Below, one piece after another: positions 22,294 to 30,146 of a stretch of DNA of 64,000 nucleotides. The notes beneath the pieces were generated by a model. It was not told the DNA's origin, searched no databases, and saw nothing but the letters and a program-made list of their open reading frames with translations. Both the position numbers and the translations under genes were made by a program. This stretch comes from Staphylococcus condimenti (GTDB lineage Bacteria; Bacillota; Bacilli; Staphylococcales; Staphylococcaceae), in the NCBI RefSeq assembly GCF_001618885.1, contig NZ_CP015114.1, forward strand, positions 682,001 through 746,000. The letters are read 5' to 3'. Positions within the stretch are counted from its first letter, which is position 1. Every line of letters begins with the position of its first letter.

Positions 22294-22743
22294 ATGGGCA
22301 ACGTCAAACGTTTAGATATTAATTACAAAACAGATGAATTATTCGCAGATTTCAGAGAAACCAGCGATCCAAACCTTGCAATGATTGATGAACTTGCTGG
22401 AGAAATGATTGATGCAAGTTCCGACTCACCTTTTTACGGAATTTTCATCGGCGAAAAAATTGGAGCAAGAATGGCACTTTATGAAAATGGTGAAGTTGAA
22501 GAAAAACACTTCCCTAATTATGATAAGTACTTGATTCTTTGGAAATTAGAAGTATTGCCTAGCTTTCAATCAAGAGGATTAGGAACAGAACTTGTAGATT
22601 ATGCAAAAGCAACTAATCTCCCGATTAAAGCAATCGCAAGAAACAAATCTAGAGATTTCTTTGTAAAACATGGTTTTGAAGATTTACACTCAAATAATGA
22701 TGAAGGCTATGATGTATTAATTTGGGAACCTGAAACAAAATAA
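22294..22743 (+). CDS. GNAT family N-acetyltransferase (YlbP-like)
   Basis: 149 aa. The acetyl-CoA site is LPSFQSRGLGTELVDYA (about residues 90-106), and the C-terminal half has the GNAT FFVKHGF turn. The frame opens earlier, but AAGGGGGAGAAATAG sets the ATG at 22294. Members next to bshC are conserved in staphylococci; the acceptor substrate is unknown. Divergent from bshC. Confidence 0.85.
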   Translation: MGNVKRLDINYKTDELFADFRETSDPNLAMIDELAGEMIDASSDSPFYGIFIGEKIGARMALYENGEVEEKHFPNYDKYLILWKLEVLPSFQSRGLGTELVDYAKATNLPIKAIARNKSRDFFVKHGFEDLHSNNDEGYDVLIWEPETK

Positions 22744-22760
22744 AAATTAAAAATCATTAA

Positions 22761-22797
22761 AATGACAAGCGAATCTTTTCCGCTTGTCATTTTTTCA
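22761..22797. terminator. Bidirectional terminator
   Basis: An 11-bp stem AATGACAAGCG/CGCTTGTCATT with T on one side and A on the other. It serves the converging GNAT and HAD genes; the HAD stop codon lies in its flank. Confidence 0.9.
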
Positions 22798-23475
22798 TAG
22801 TAAATCCTTAACTTCATCAAGTTGTCTTATTTCGTAATTCGGTTGAATTGTTGTTTCATTCTTTTTATTTCTGAAATTAAACCAACACGTATCAATTCCT
22901 GCATTGATTCCGCCTTGTATATCCGAAGTAAGAGAATCTCCAATAATCAACGATTTTTCTCTATCTGCATCAATTCGATCAAAAACATAATTGAAAAACT
23001 CTGGCATTGGTTTTTGGTAACCTGTTACTTCAGAAATAAATATTTCATGAATATTTTCTTTCAAGGGTGTTTGTGCAAGACGACGCAATTGTGTATCCTC
23101 CACCCCATTTGTAACTATATAAACTTTCGCATTCTGGGCCAAATATTGTATGGTTTCTAACGTCTCAGGAAAATATTTTACAGGTGCAGTCGCAAGACCA
23201 TCTCTAAAAATGATATCAGCTTCTCCCCCGTTTACTTTCTGATCAAAACGATTAAAGTAATTAACAAAACGTTCACTCAATACCTCTTCTTTTGTTAATT
23301 TATTTTCTTGAAAAGCTTCCCAATGCGCTTGGTTTACTTTTTTGAATAAATTCAAATTTTCTTTAGTCGGTTCAATACCATATAGTTCCGCTAAATGATA
23401 AAATGCTTGATCTTCAGCATCATGAAAATCAACAATAGTATCATCAAAATCAAGTAAGATTGTATCGTATTTCAT
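22795..23475 (-). CDS. HAD-superfamily hydrolase, YjjG type
   Basis: 226 aa. Motif I is LLDFDDTIVDF (nucleophile Asp about residue 9), motif II YIVTNG, and motifs III/IV are QKPMPEFF and IIGDSLTSDIQGG. An alpha-helical cap (about 18-100) fits subclass I. The YjjG group dephosphorylates non-canonical pyrimidine nucleotides; this activity is inferred from similarity. Confidence 0.88.
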   Translation of the reverse strand: MKYDTILLDFDDTIVDFHDAEDQAFYHLAELYGIEPTKENLNLFKKVNQAHWEAFQENKLTKEEVLSERFVNYFNRFDQKVNGGEADIIFRDGLATAPVKYFPETLETIQYLAQNAKVYIVTNGVEDTQLRRLAQTPLKENIHEIFISEVTGYQKPMPEFFNYVFDRIDADREKSLIIGDSLTSDIQGGINAGIDTCWFNFRNKKNETTIQPNYEIRQLDEVKDLL

Positions 23476-23680
23476 TTTTTCACCTCATTACCCAACATCC
23501 TAGCGAAATCTGTCATGTTATTCAAGCATGCGAAGATTTAATTGATAACTATATTTAAAAGGAGTACAATTAAGCTCGTGTGTATTAAAAATAACCTATT
23601 GAATTTAATCTTCATATACGGGTAAATACATAAATAAGCCTTCAAATGAATTAAGTAAGAATGAAAGGAAGTTGAAATTT

Positions 23681-23863
23681 ATGAATAAACGTGTAGCTAA
23701 GTCTTATAAAGAATATTATGAGAAATTTGGAGAAATGCCTCCAGCACCATATATGAGCACTTTAAGTGATTACGAAAAAGATGAAGCAATCAACCAACGT
23801 ATCAGACATGGTAAACCATTTGAAGAAATTAAATACTGGAGCCAACAACCCCCAGTAAAATAA
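23681..23863 (+). CDS. Small conserved staphylococcal protein
   Basis: 60 aa, basic, with aromatic-rich helices and no transmembrane segment or known domain. A TTG three codons earlier touches the ribosome site AAAGGAAG; ATG 23681 fits better. A terminator follows, so it is probably monocistronic. I recognise the type (short hypothetical proteins in the bshC-psm region of staphylococci) but know no function. Confidence 0.75.
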   Translation: MNKRVAKSYKEYYEKFGEMPPAPYMSTLSDYEKDEAINQRIRHGKPFEEIKYWSQQPPVK

Positions 23864-23877
23864 GAATATTTAAATGA

Positions 23878-23906
23878 GCGGTACGCAATTGCGTGCCGTT
23901 TTTTTA
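23878..23906 (+). terminator. Terminator of the 60-aa gene
   Basis: An inverted repeat CGGTACGCAATTGCGTGCCG followed by seven T on the plus strand. Confidence 0.88.
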
Positions 23907-23991
23907 TTTCTACAAATTTTGTTGTTCCAATCTTATTAATTTTATATAATTATCGTAACAATACTAAATAAATTAATAAGGAGCGGTGCCC

Positions 23992-24954
23992 ATGTTCTTT
24001 TCTCCACTTACTTATCTTCTATTGTGGGTTCTATTTTCACTTGTTTTTCTAATTTTTATTTTCCTCACATTAAGTGCACTTGGCAGACAGACACGTTTTA
24101 AGCTAAGACTTTCTATTACAATTGTTTCATTTATTTTAGGTATCATATGCTTTTTTGGTATTTTCTCAAATAACTCAATTGAAAAAGAATGGTCCAGTAT
24201 GACCAAAAATAAGCCTTCTTTTTCAATCCCTAATCCTTTAAAAATGATTTTTGGAGAAGATAAAAAAGACGTTGATAAGCAAGATACAGATCAAAATCTC
24301 CAAAATAACGACCCTGTCAAAAACGAAAAAAACACAACTTCAACACATAATAAAACATCTGATAATAATTCACAGAAATCTTTAACCGATTATGAGTCGC
24401 AGTATAGGTTTCTGCCAAGAGATTTTGATCCAAAACAAGATAAAGGTGAAGCAACTACTAAAAATGCAGGTAAGTATAAAGTAGGAAAAGATATCAAACC
24501 AGGCCATTATACTATTACACAACATAGCAAAGACATGGGTATATTTGAACAAGACAACCAATACGATAATTATATTTTCAGTAATGCGCTAAGTGGAGAT
24601 TCGAAATATATAGCGAGTAAAATATCTACTTATTTAGTCGATGGTCAAACAGTAGTAATCAAAGATATGAAAAATGTTAAATTCACTCCTGAACCAACAA
24701 AACCACGCACAGATTTAAATACAGGTGTTTGGATAGTCGGCGCAGATGTAGAACCTGGTTCTTATACAGTACGCTCTGCCAATGTTTATTCAGCTAACTT
24801 TACTGTCAAAACTTCAGGTAAAACTGAAAAAAACAGAATAAATGAAGTTGTTGGTAAAGAGGATGAAAATGCTAAAAAATCACTAAAAGTTAATTTAAAT
24901 AAAGGTGATATTATTTTAGTTCAAGGTTCCGGAACTGTTAAATTGAAAAAATAA
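23992..24954 (+). CDS. Membrane protein with duplicated extracytoplasmic domain
   Basis: 320 aa. Two N-terminal membrane helices (about 5-31 and 41-62) lead to a polar, Asn/Lys/Asp-rich linker (75-140) and then two related beta modules: GKYKVGKDIKPGHYTI (about 157) and TGVWIVGADVEPGSYTV (about 244). Both have the pattern (Y/W)xVGxD(I/V)xPGxYT, suggesting an internal duplication. The same repeat occurs in other Gram-positive surface proteins of unknown role. A GTG two codons earlier is too close to AAGGAG, so ATG 23992 is used. Terminator shared with psm-beta. Confidence 0.78.
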   Translation: MFFSPLTYLLLWVLFSLVFLIFIFLTLSALGRQTRFKLRLSITIVSFILGIICFFGIFSNNSIEKEWSSMTKNKPSFSIPNPLKMIFGEDKKDVDKQDTDQNLQNNDPVKNEKNTTSTHNKTSDNNSQKSLTDYESQYRFLPRDFDPKQDKGEATTKNAGKYKVGKDIKPGHYTITQHSKDMGIFEQDNQYDNYIFSNALSGDSKYIASKISTYLVDGQTVVIKDMKNVKFTPEPTKPRTDLNTGVWIVGADVEPGSYTVRSANVYSANFTVKTSGKTEKNRINEVVGKEDENAKKSLKVNLNKGDIILVQGSGTVKLKK

Positions 24955-24999
24955 AAAAATCACTTCTGAAGTTATGAATACTTCAGAAGTGATTTTTTT
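24953..24999. terminator. Bidirectional terminator
   Basis: A perfect 13-bp stem ATCACTTCTGAAG/CTTCAGAAGTGAT flanked by A and T runs. It ends both the membrane protein gene and the psm-beta transcript. Confidence 0.93.
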
Positions 25000-25002
25000 G
25001 AA

Positions 25003-25140
25003 TTAGAAACCGAATAATTTACCTACAATGCCAACACCGTTTTGTACGATGTCTACGATGCTAGTACCTAATTTTGCAGGATCTTGTGCTTGAGCAGCAT
25101 TTACTGTGTCTACGATTGCTTGAGCTAATTTTGTAAGCAT
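25003..25140 (-). CDS. Beta-class phenol-soluble modulin (PSM-beta2-like)
   Basis: 45-aa amphipathic helical peptide starting MLTKLAQAIVDTV and ending LGTSIVDIVQNGVGIVGKLFGF-type sequence (shown in part), very close to S. aureus PSM-beta2 in its C-terminal half. Secreted without signal peptide by the Pmt ABC exporter; surfactant and biofilm-shaping roles are known for the family. Preceded by GAGGAAATAGATT. Second gene of the pair. Confidence 0.92.
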   Translation of the reverse strand: MLTKLAQAIVDTVNAAQAQDPAKLGTSIVDIVQNGVGIVGKLFGF

Positions 25141-25195
25141 AATCTATTTCCTCTTTTCTATATTTTTATATATTTTTTGGATCAATTAGTATGAA

Positions 25196-25330
25196 TTATG
25201 CACCGATGAATTTAGAAACGATTTGGATACCGTTTTGTACGATGTCTACGATGTTTACAGCTAATTGTCCACCATCTTGATTAATTGCAGCTTCAACTGT
25301 CCCTTTGATTGCGTTAAATAAGCCTTCCAT
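25196..25330 (-). CDS. Beta-class phenol-soluble modulin (PSM-beta1-like)
   Basis: 44 aa beginning MEGLFNAIKGTVEAAIN, nearly the S. aureus PSM-beta1 N-terminus, and ending IVSKFIGA. The ribosome site AGGGGTGAA is good. It shares the block IVDIVQNG with its neighbour, so the pair arose by duplication. Agr control through AgrA is known for psm operons; I could not define an AgrA repeat here. The end FIGA in place of the usual LFGF is a divergence. Confidence 0.92.
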   Translation of the reverse strand: MEGLFNAIKGTVEAAINQDGGQLAVNIVDIVQNGIQIVSKFIGA

Positions 25331-25617
25331 AAAAATTCACCCCTATTATTTTTATTTAAAGGTTCTGCATCTGATGTTTATATTGTTTATGTAATTTGTT
25401 GACCTTTGTTAATTACACTATACAATGTTTTAAAGTATATTTGGATGACAGTCCTCAACTCATTATGTTTCATTCAATTCTGTGCAATTGAATTTCGTTT
25501 TTTACACTTAGGCATGCCTAGGTGTCTTGAAATTTGATTTATATGATATTCAATGTTTATTTTGTGCAATTAGGCTATTAAAGTGAAAAATCATATTGAA
25601 AATTATGATGAATGGTA
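25331..25617. promoter_or_regulatory. Non-coding gap upstream of psm-beta, with palindrome
   Basis: No gene is seen. On the minus strand a TATAGT box (about 25417-25422) lies where the psm-beta promoter should be, with a poor -35, as expected for an activator-dependent promoter. On the plus strand TTGACC and TACAAT (25399-25404 and 25421-25426) resemble a promoter, with no gene behind it. A palindrome, ACACYTAGGCATGCCTARGTGT type, is at 25504-25525 and lacks a T tail, so it is more like an operator than a terminator. Confidence 0.45.
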
Positions 25618-25646
25618 TTGATTTCTATAATTTAATTAGATATAAT
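25618..25646 (+). promoter_or_regulatory. Promoter of tRNA-Arg
   Basis: TTGATT (25618-25623), a 17-bp spacer, then TATAAT (25641-25646), about 20 bp before the mature tRNA. Confidence 0.8.
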
Positions 25647-25666
25647 TATTCTTGTGTTAAAAAAGT

Positions 25667-25740
25667 GTCCTGGTAGCTCAGCTGGATAGAGCAATGGCCT
25701 TCTAAGCCATCGGTCGGGGGTTCGAATCCCTCCCAGGACG
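25667..25740 (+). tRNA. tRNA-Arg(TCT)
   Basis: A 74-nt cloverleaf: acceptor GTCCTGG/CCAGGAC, D arm GCTCAGCTGGATAGAGC, anticodon arm ATGGCCTTCTAAGCCAT with anticodon TCT, T arm GGGGGTTCGAATCCCTC. CCA is not encoded. Phage DNA begins right after it, so it is the probable attB gene; the 3' half would be rebuilt by phage sequence on integration. Confidence 0.95.
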
Positions 25741-25753
25741 TTTATTGGTTATT

Positions 25754-25800
25754 CCTCGTTGTATCTCGTTATTACAAACGTTGATATGACGAGGTTTTGT
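25754..25800 (+). terminator. Possible terminator after tRNA-Arg, at the att junction
   Basis: CCTCGT pairs with ACGAGG across a long loop, followed by TTTTGTT. It may end the tRNA transcript. Because it lies next to the attachment core it may equally be integrase arm sequence. Confidence 0.4.
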
Positions 25801-25867
25801 TATATATAGATGTATATCGTTATCTATCGTAAAATATTTTTACTACACCAAAACTGCACCAAGATAT

Positions 25868-25895
25868 AAAAAAAGCCCACCTATTATTTAGGTGG
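25868..25895 (-). terminator. Terminator of the prophage-end membrane gene
   Basis: CCCACCT/AGGTGGG stem with a T run on the minus strand; the stop codon of the gene lies in the loop. A near copy of this hairpin occurs at 26804-26830. Confidence 0.85.
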
Positions 25896-26598
25896 GTGAA
25901 TTATTTTCTTTTACTTTTTTCTTTACGTTTTTAATGAATTCATCAGCTACTCCGTCATCTTTCATATCTTTCATTTTTTTTAAATATTTCATTGAACAAC
26001 GGTTATCTTTTATATCTTGCACACATTTATATACTTCGTAGAATTGTAAATCTTCATTCTTTATGTACTCTTCTTTATCTTCACCATTATACTCCCAATG
26101 ATGTTTTAATAAATATTTAGTGTATAATCTAACAATTTCACTTTCGTTGAAAGTTAATTTACTTCTACAATCAGAAGGATAGAGATTACCGGTACCTGCA
26201 TACTTGCTTTCGATAATATCATACATTTCACCAAAAATTATATGGTTTATTTTATCAAATTCTTTATGTTCTCCAACTATTCTCTTTTGCTTTTTAGGTA
26301 AGTATCTTAATGAAGCTAGCACTCTATATACATCATCAGTAGTCAATAATGTTTTAGAAGCTATATCATATAATTGCTTACGCCACTCTGATTTTGAATC
26401 TAAGTTGTCCAATAATTCTTTTCTTTTATTTTCACGATCACTTTTTATTGTATCTTTTACACCTTTAACTGCTATATATGCAGCAATTATTGTTGCAAAT
26501 CCAGTGAAAAATGTAGCAAGTGCATTCCAACCATCTGCTGACATTACACTTAATAATATAAGTAATGCACTAATATATATAAATAAAAAATATGGCAT
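25888..26598 (-). CDS. Prophage-end membrane protein of unknown function (moron candidate)
   Basis: 236 aa. Two N-terminal hydrophobic segments (about 2-19 and 24-45), then a charged, mostly helical cytoplasmic domain (50-236) rich in Lys, Asp and Tyr, with no motif I recognise. The frame opens 19 codons earlier, but AAAAGGAGAAGAGAT fixes the ATG at 26598. It lies between the att site and the endolysin, the slot where staphylococcal prophages carry accessory genes expressed from the lysogen, and it has its own promoter-like box and terminator. Superinfection exclusion or defence is possible but not shown. Confidence 0.7.
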   Translation of the reverse strand: MPYFLFIYISALLILLSVMSADGWNALATFFTGFATIIAAYIAVKGVKDTIKSDRENKRKELLDNLDSKSEWRKQLYDIASKTLLTTDDVYRVLASLRYLPKKQKRIVGEHKEFDKINHIIFGEMYDIIESKYAGTGNLYPSDCRSKLTFNESEIVRLYTKYLLKHHWEYNGEDKEEYIKNEDLQFYEVYKCVQDIKDNRCSMKYLKKMKDMKDDGVADEFIKNVKKKVKENNSPT

Positions 26599-26641
26599 AT
26601 CTCTTCTCCTTTTAATGCTATCAATTTCCAAATAATAATAG

Positions 26642-26681
26642 CATAAATTTACCACTTATAATTATAAATGGTAAATTTATG
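26642..26681 (-). repeat. Perfect 13-bp inverted repeat upstream of the moron gene
   Basis: CATAAATTTACCA and TGGTAAATTTATG flank a 14-nt AT-rich loop, about 45-80 bp upstream of the start at 26598. It may be an operator or a leader hairpin. A TATAAT box (about 26758 on the minus strand) lies further upstream. Confidence 0.6.
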
Positions 26682-26803
26682 TATAAAAAAAAGAGGCAAC
26701 CGTCAGTAACAGTCAATCTCAATTACACTCTGTAGATGTGTACCGCTATTTATTTATGATTATAACATAATAAATAAATGATTTAACATACAAAACCACA
26801 CAC

Positions 26804-26830
26804 AAAAAGCCCACCTAATAAATTAGGTGG
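26804..26830 (-). terminator. Terminator of the candidate RNA
   Basis: Perfect 9-bp stem CCACCTAAT/ATTAGGTGG with a 2-nt loop and GCTTTTTG on the minus strand. Confidence 0.88.
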
Positions 26831-27054
26831 ATCTTGTTATGTATATACACCACATCAACCTACCCCATTTTGGGACACAGAGCTATGTCACTCGTCAGCA
26901 ACGTCATATGAATGCTCAGTTAATGTGATGCAGACACTTTAAGCGGTCCGTGCCGTTGACCGAGTCGTTTCATGGAACAACTACTTTTTAAAGACACTGG
27001 ATTGAAAGGGTATCAACAATCGGGATTAGTTGTTAATCACGGTGCCTCTCGTGT
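26804..27054 (-). ncRNA. Candidate structured phage RNA, about 250 nt
   Basis: Bounded by a minus-strand TATAAT (27061-27066) and a strong terminator (26804-26830), with no plausible minus-strand protein. It has higher GC than its surroundings and folds locally: ATTAACAA/TTGTTGAT (27012-27037), CGGTC/GACCG (26944-26962), GACATA/TGTGTC (26874-26889) and CCCA/TGGG. No good -35 is visible. It could be an independent small RNA or the processed tail of the endolysin message. A 31-codon plus-strand ORF (26972-27067) overlaps it and is probably chance. Confidence 0.55.
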
Positions 27055-27070
27055 ACTTGCATTATAACAT

Positions 27071-27103
27071 AAAAAAAGAGGACTGCTCAGCCAAGCAATC
27101 CTC
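27071..27103 (-). terminator. Terminator of the endolysin gene
   Basis: GAGGATTGCT/AGCAGTCCTC stem with one mismatch, then seven T on the minus strand. The TATAAT of the candidate RNA lies directly after it. Confidence 0.88.
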
Positions 27104-27145
27104 AAATGGATGGACATTATCCATTGCTCACACTTCAATTATAAC

Positions 27146-28609
27146 TTAATTTATTGTTCCCCACAACGGCCCGACAACATGATTTGGAGGCGCAGCACCA
27201 TTCCATGTACGAATCGGCAAATAATAGAGAGTTCCTTTCCATTTATATTCAATCCATACATGGCCATCTTGGAGTAAAACACTGGTATAATCGCACCAGC
27301 CACCCGGTTGAAAATCATAAGCGTACGGACAACTTCTGAATGGTCCTGTTGTTCTAACCATAATAGGTGCATTACCATTTGTAAAACGCGCTTTCTCGCT
27401 CATATACCATGTACCATAACTATTACGTTTCCAAGCACCAGCTACAGTTGACTTAGTATTGCTTGCAGAACTTGTTTTATTAGATACAGTAGCTGTTGGT
27501 ACCTTACCTGCTTGATAAGCTCTTATTTGCTTAATGAAGTAGTCTTTAAGTTTGAGTTTAATTGCTTGTGAAGGTACACCTTGTGTCACTGGATCGAAAC
27601 CAGTATGGAGCTTCATACTTCGATGAGGGCATGAAGTCTGTGAAAATTCCATATGAAGTCTCACTGTATTTCTATTAGCTTTTAATCCCCATTTATTCAA
27701 CAGTCTTGCTGCTTCTTGGAAAGCTGCCTGCTCATTGGCAAGGAACATTTTATCACTTGCACCAATTGACTGACATATTTCAATACCATACGAATTTTTG
27801 TTACCATTCTGATTAGCTGTATGCCACGCTATACGACTTTCTGGCAGCGCTTGGTATACTGTGTTTCCACTTATATATGAATGAGCTACACCAGCCTCTA
27901 AACGTGATAAAGGAGCGTTCACTAAACCACGATGATATGCTTCTGCTGTAGCACCAACACTTCCTGCATCATTGTGTAGCGTTATTGATGTTGGTTTATA
28001 TCCACGATTAGGTAGGCGATAACCTCTTACTTCGTCACGAATATAACTTAATTTCTTCATTTTCTTTTTAGCTGCCGGTTGCTTCTTGGCAGTAGCTTTT
28101 GTAGCAGATTGTGGTGAAGATTTTTCTACACTCTCTTTTTTTGCGTTCTCTGGTTTGAAGTTTGGACGGATGAACCACATTGGGAAGTCATATTCATGTT
28201 TACGTTTGGTTACCTTTTCCCAACCAGTGCCGTGCCAAATATCGCCACTTGTCCATCCGCCGCCAAGCCAGTTTTGTTCTTGCACCCAAATGTAGTCGAG
28301 TGTTGCTGACGTTACCCAAGCAACGTGACCATAACCACCACCATATTTGTTGTTAAATACAACTAAATCGCCTGTTTTAGCAAGAAACTCCGGTGTGTTT
28401 TGGTAGACAACAGCTTCGCCTTTAAAATTATTATCGAAAGGAATATTCACAGCACCCTCGCCTTTCAAACTGTGTCCAAACAACTCTATCCACCCAGCGT
28501 TTGCATAATCGAAACATTGGAATGCCGCATAGCCATCTGTGTCATACTGCTTTCCGTTCGATTCATTAAGCCACTTTTTAAATTGATTGTAGGTCATCTT
28601 AGCTGTCAT
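27146..28609 (-). CDS. Endolysin: CHAP, amidase-2 and SH3b domains
   Basis: 487 aa. The CHAP endopeptidase (about 1-150) has [10 protein letters not shown] (Cys) and YGHVAWV (His). The zinc N-acetylmuramoyl-L-alanine amidase-2 domain (about 195-345) has [26 protein letters not shown]. The SH3b cell-wall binding domain (about 395-487) follows a Lys/Ala linker. This is the classical staphylococcal phage lysin architecture: it cuts the pentaglycine-linked wall after holin action. Starts 4 bp inside the holin end (ATGA overlap). Confidence 0.95.
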   Translation of the reverse strand: MTAKMTYNQFKKWLNESNGKQYDTDGYAAFQCFDYANAGWIELFGHSLKGEGAVNIPFDNNFKGEAVVYQNTPEFLAKTGDLVVFNNKYGGGYGHVAWVTSATLDYIWVQEQNWLGGGWTSGDIWHGTGWEKVTKRKHEYDFPMWFIRPNFKPENAKKESVEKSSPQSATKATAKKQPAAKKKMKKLSYIRDEVRGYRLPNRGYKPTSITLHNDAGSVGATAEAYHRGLVNAPLSRLEAGVAHSYISGNTVYQALPESRIAWHTANQNGNKNSYGIEICQSIGASDKMFLANEQAAFQEAARLLNKWGLKANRNTVRLHMEFSQTSCPHRSMKLHTGFDPVTQGVPSQAIKLKLKDYFIKQIRAYQAGKVPTATVSNKTSSASNTKSTVAGAWKRNSYGTWYMSEKARFTNGNAPIMVRTTGPFRSCPYAYDFQPGGWCDYTSVLLQDGHVWIEYKWKGTLYYLPIRTWNGAAPPNHVVGPLWGTIN

Positions 28610-29082
28610 TCTTTTTCACCTTCCTTCAACACTTCATCATCGTGGTATCTGCTTGCACCACGTGGTAATTCTTCATCATATTCATATTCTGCAACATCGA
28701 AAACAACTTCGTCACTATCATCAGTAAATGGCTGTGATGTGTCGAATTCTTGAGGAGTCAATTCTTTTCGTTCTGGTGTAACGCTATCATCGTCAACTGT
28801 TTTCTGATACTCAACTGGGTCAACATTTTCATCACGCGGATTTGTATAAGTCTGTACAATACCACTGTCTTTTATTCCTTTCGTTGTAGGATCTTGTATT
28901 ACTCCGAATGCGACTAATACAGCAAGTAATCCATTAACGCCATTACTAAATTGTTCTAACTGACTTGTGTAATCTACCCCGATAGCTTGTGTTACATTAT
29001 TAATAAAAAGAATAACTGCCGATAAGATAGCTACCCAGAATGTTTTGCTTTTGAAACGCACTTTCCAATTTATACTCTTCAT
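28606..29082 (-). CDS. Holin, phi-LC3-like family
   Basis: 158 aa. The first ~75 residues are the phage holin_1 domain: basic start [18 protein letters not shown], then a second hydrophobic stretch [21 protein letters not shown] long acidic tail (80-158), Glu/Asp-rich and longer than in most members, follows. It forms the membrane lesions that release the lysin. Overlaps the endolysin start by 4 bp. Confidence 0.9.
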   Translation of the reverse strand: MKSINWKVRFKSKTFWVAILSAVILFINNVTQAIGVDYTSQLEQFSNGVNGLLAVLVAFGVIQDPTTKGIKDSGIVQTYTNPRDENVDPVEYQKTVDDDSVTPERKELTPQEFDTSQPFTDDSDEVVFDVAEYEYDEELPRGASRYHDDEVLKEGEKE

Positions 29083-29103
29083 TTAAAAACCTCCAAATAA
29101 AAT

Positions 29104-29130
29104 AAAAAAGCCGACACATATGTGCCGACT
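29104..29130 (-). terminator. Terminator upstream of holin
   Basis: AGTCGGCAC/GTGTCGGCT stem, then TTTTTTA on the minus strand. It lies between the coiled-coil gene and the holin and may reduce lysis-gene expression from the tail transcript. Confidence 0.8.
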
Positions 29131-29528
29131 TATTTAAAGAAGATGTTTGCTACCAAAGAGATAAGCGGGACTAATACAACCCCTGCAAATCCCAACCAGT
29201 AGCCGATTACTTCTCTGTTACCTTTCGCCTCTGCCTCTACAATTCCTTGCAAACTCTTGATTTCTTTTTCGTGGTCCTTCGTTTCGTATTCTAAATCAGT
29301 TACCCTAGTGCCTACCGTTGCTAATGATTCACTCATTTTTTCTAAGTGTTTTTCTGATCTAGCTTGTGACTCGAACGACTTTTCTTGTAGCAGTGTCTGT
29401 CTATCCACCTTATTTAGTAAACTGTTAAAGTTGTCTGTGTGCTTTGTATCTACTTCATTTATGCGTTCGTGTATCTTGCCCCTTGATTTCTCCCATTCGT
29501 GTCTCAATACATATTTATCTTCTGCCAT
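29130..29528 (-). CDS. Coiled-coil membrane protein (XhlA/DUF2951-like)
   Basis: 132 aa. A charged coiled coil (about 10-105) is followed by one C-terminal transmembrane helix (109-131). Phage proteins of this build near the holin belong to the XhlA/DUF2951 groups, which assist lysis or anchor to the membrane. Overlaps the preceding gene by 14 bp. Specific role unknown. Confidence 0.75.
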   Translation of the reverse strand: MAEDKYVLRHEWEKSRGKIHERINEVDTKHTDNFNSLLNKVDRQTLLQEKSFESQARSEKHLEKMSESLATVGTRVTDLEYETKDHEKEIKSLQGIVEAEAKGNREVIGYWLGFAGVVLVPLISLVANIFFK

Positions 29529-29937
29529 AAATACCTAACCCACCTAAGAAACCAACAAATCCAAGCCAAGCTGTCATAGCAATAAATTGTGCTGGGATTA
29601 TCCAATTGAGTGAATTATATATACCTGCCGAAGCCATTAAGAAGTGGATAATTGCACTCCCTGTGCCACCTATTAACATAAAATAGTTCGAAGTATTGTT
29701 TACAGACCGTTTACCAAAGAATAGACTTGCTAGAATTAGACAAGTACCAAATACAATCAGTAGTAATCCCCATATCCATATAGGCATAACTTCATGTAAT
29801 GCTTGATAGAATTCACTTTCATTAAGTACATCTTCTTGTCTTACAAACCAGTAGAAACCACGTATATCTACAAACACACCTAGACCAAACAAAGATAAAG
29901 TGGCTAGTTTATCGTGTATTGTGAAGTTTTCGTTCAT
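29515..29937 (-). CDS. Four-helix phage membrane protein
   Basis: 140 aa with hydrophobic segments at about 10-28, 52-72, 84-104 and 112-136 and short polar loops. No catalytic motif. A good ribosome site AGGTGAACGC precedes the ATG. Its place beside the XhlA-like and holin genes suggests a lysis-module role, perhaps a second holin or antiholin, without direct evidence. Confidence 0.7.
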   Translation of the reverse strand: MNENFTIHDKLATLSLFGLGVFVDIRGFYWFVRQEDVLNESEFYQALHEVMPIWIWGLLLIVFGTCLILASLFFGKRSVNNTSNYFMLIGGTGSAIIHFLMASAGIYNSLNWIIPAQFIAMTAWLGFVGFLGGLGIYGRR

Positions 29938-29951
29938 GCGTTCACCTACTT

Positions 29952-29987
29952 TTTAAAAAATAAAAACCACAAGCCTAAGCCTGTGGT
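29952..29987 (-). terminator. Terminator overlapping the xkdX stop
   Basis: ACCACAGGC/GCTTGTGGT stem followed by TTTTTATTTTTT on the minus strand; the xkdX stop codon lies within the hairpin. Marks the end of the tail operon. Confidence 0.9.
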
Positions 29988-30127
29988 TGTTCTGGGTAAT
30001 CTTCACCAGTAATTTCTTTGTATTCTTCTTTAGTCAACGCGTCTAATTCCACGTAAGTTTGAATATCCTCGTTTGTGTAGCAGTTAATGTCATAAAAGTA
30101 TTTGATTGAATCGAATCCTGGATACAT
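29975..30127 (-). CDS. XkdX family small phage protein
   Basis: 50 aa starting MYPGFDSIKYFYD, with the family aromatic core (F/Y-rich) and an EEYKEITGEDY end. XkdX proteins are short proteins found after tail-fibre genes in Gram-positive phages; function unknown. GAAAGGGGAATAAATT precedes the ATG. Not present as a long frame because of its size. Confidence 0.88.
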   Translation of the reverse strand: MYPGFDSIKYFYDINCYTNEDIQTYVELDALTKEEYKEITGEDYPEQPQA

Positions 30128-30146
30128 AATTTATTCCCCTTTCAAT

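Noticed and set aside
25399..25426. Plus-strand promoter TTGACC...TACAAT
   Set aside because: No gene or RNA follows in that direction before the tRNA promoter; likely AT-rich chance overlapping the psm-beta promoter.
26972..27067. 31-codon plus-strand ORF MEQLLFKDTG... in the candidate RNA
   Set aside because: No ribosome site and no clear plus-strand promoter; conflicts with the minus-strand promoter/terminator pair. Kept only as a note.
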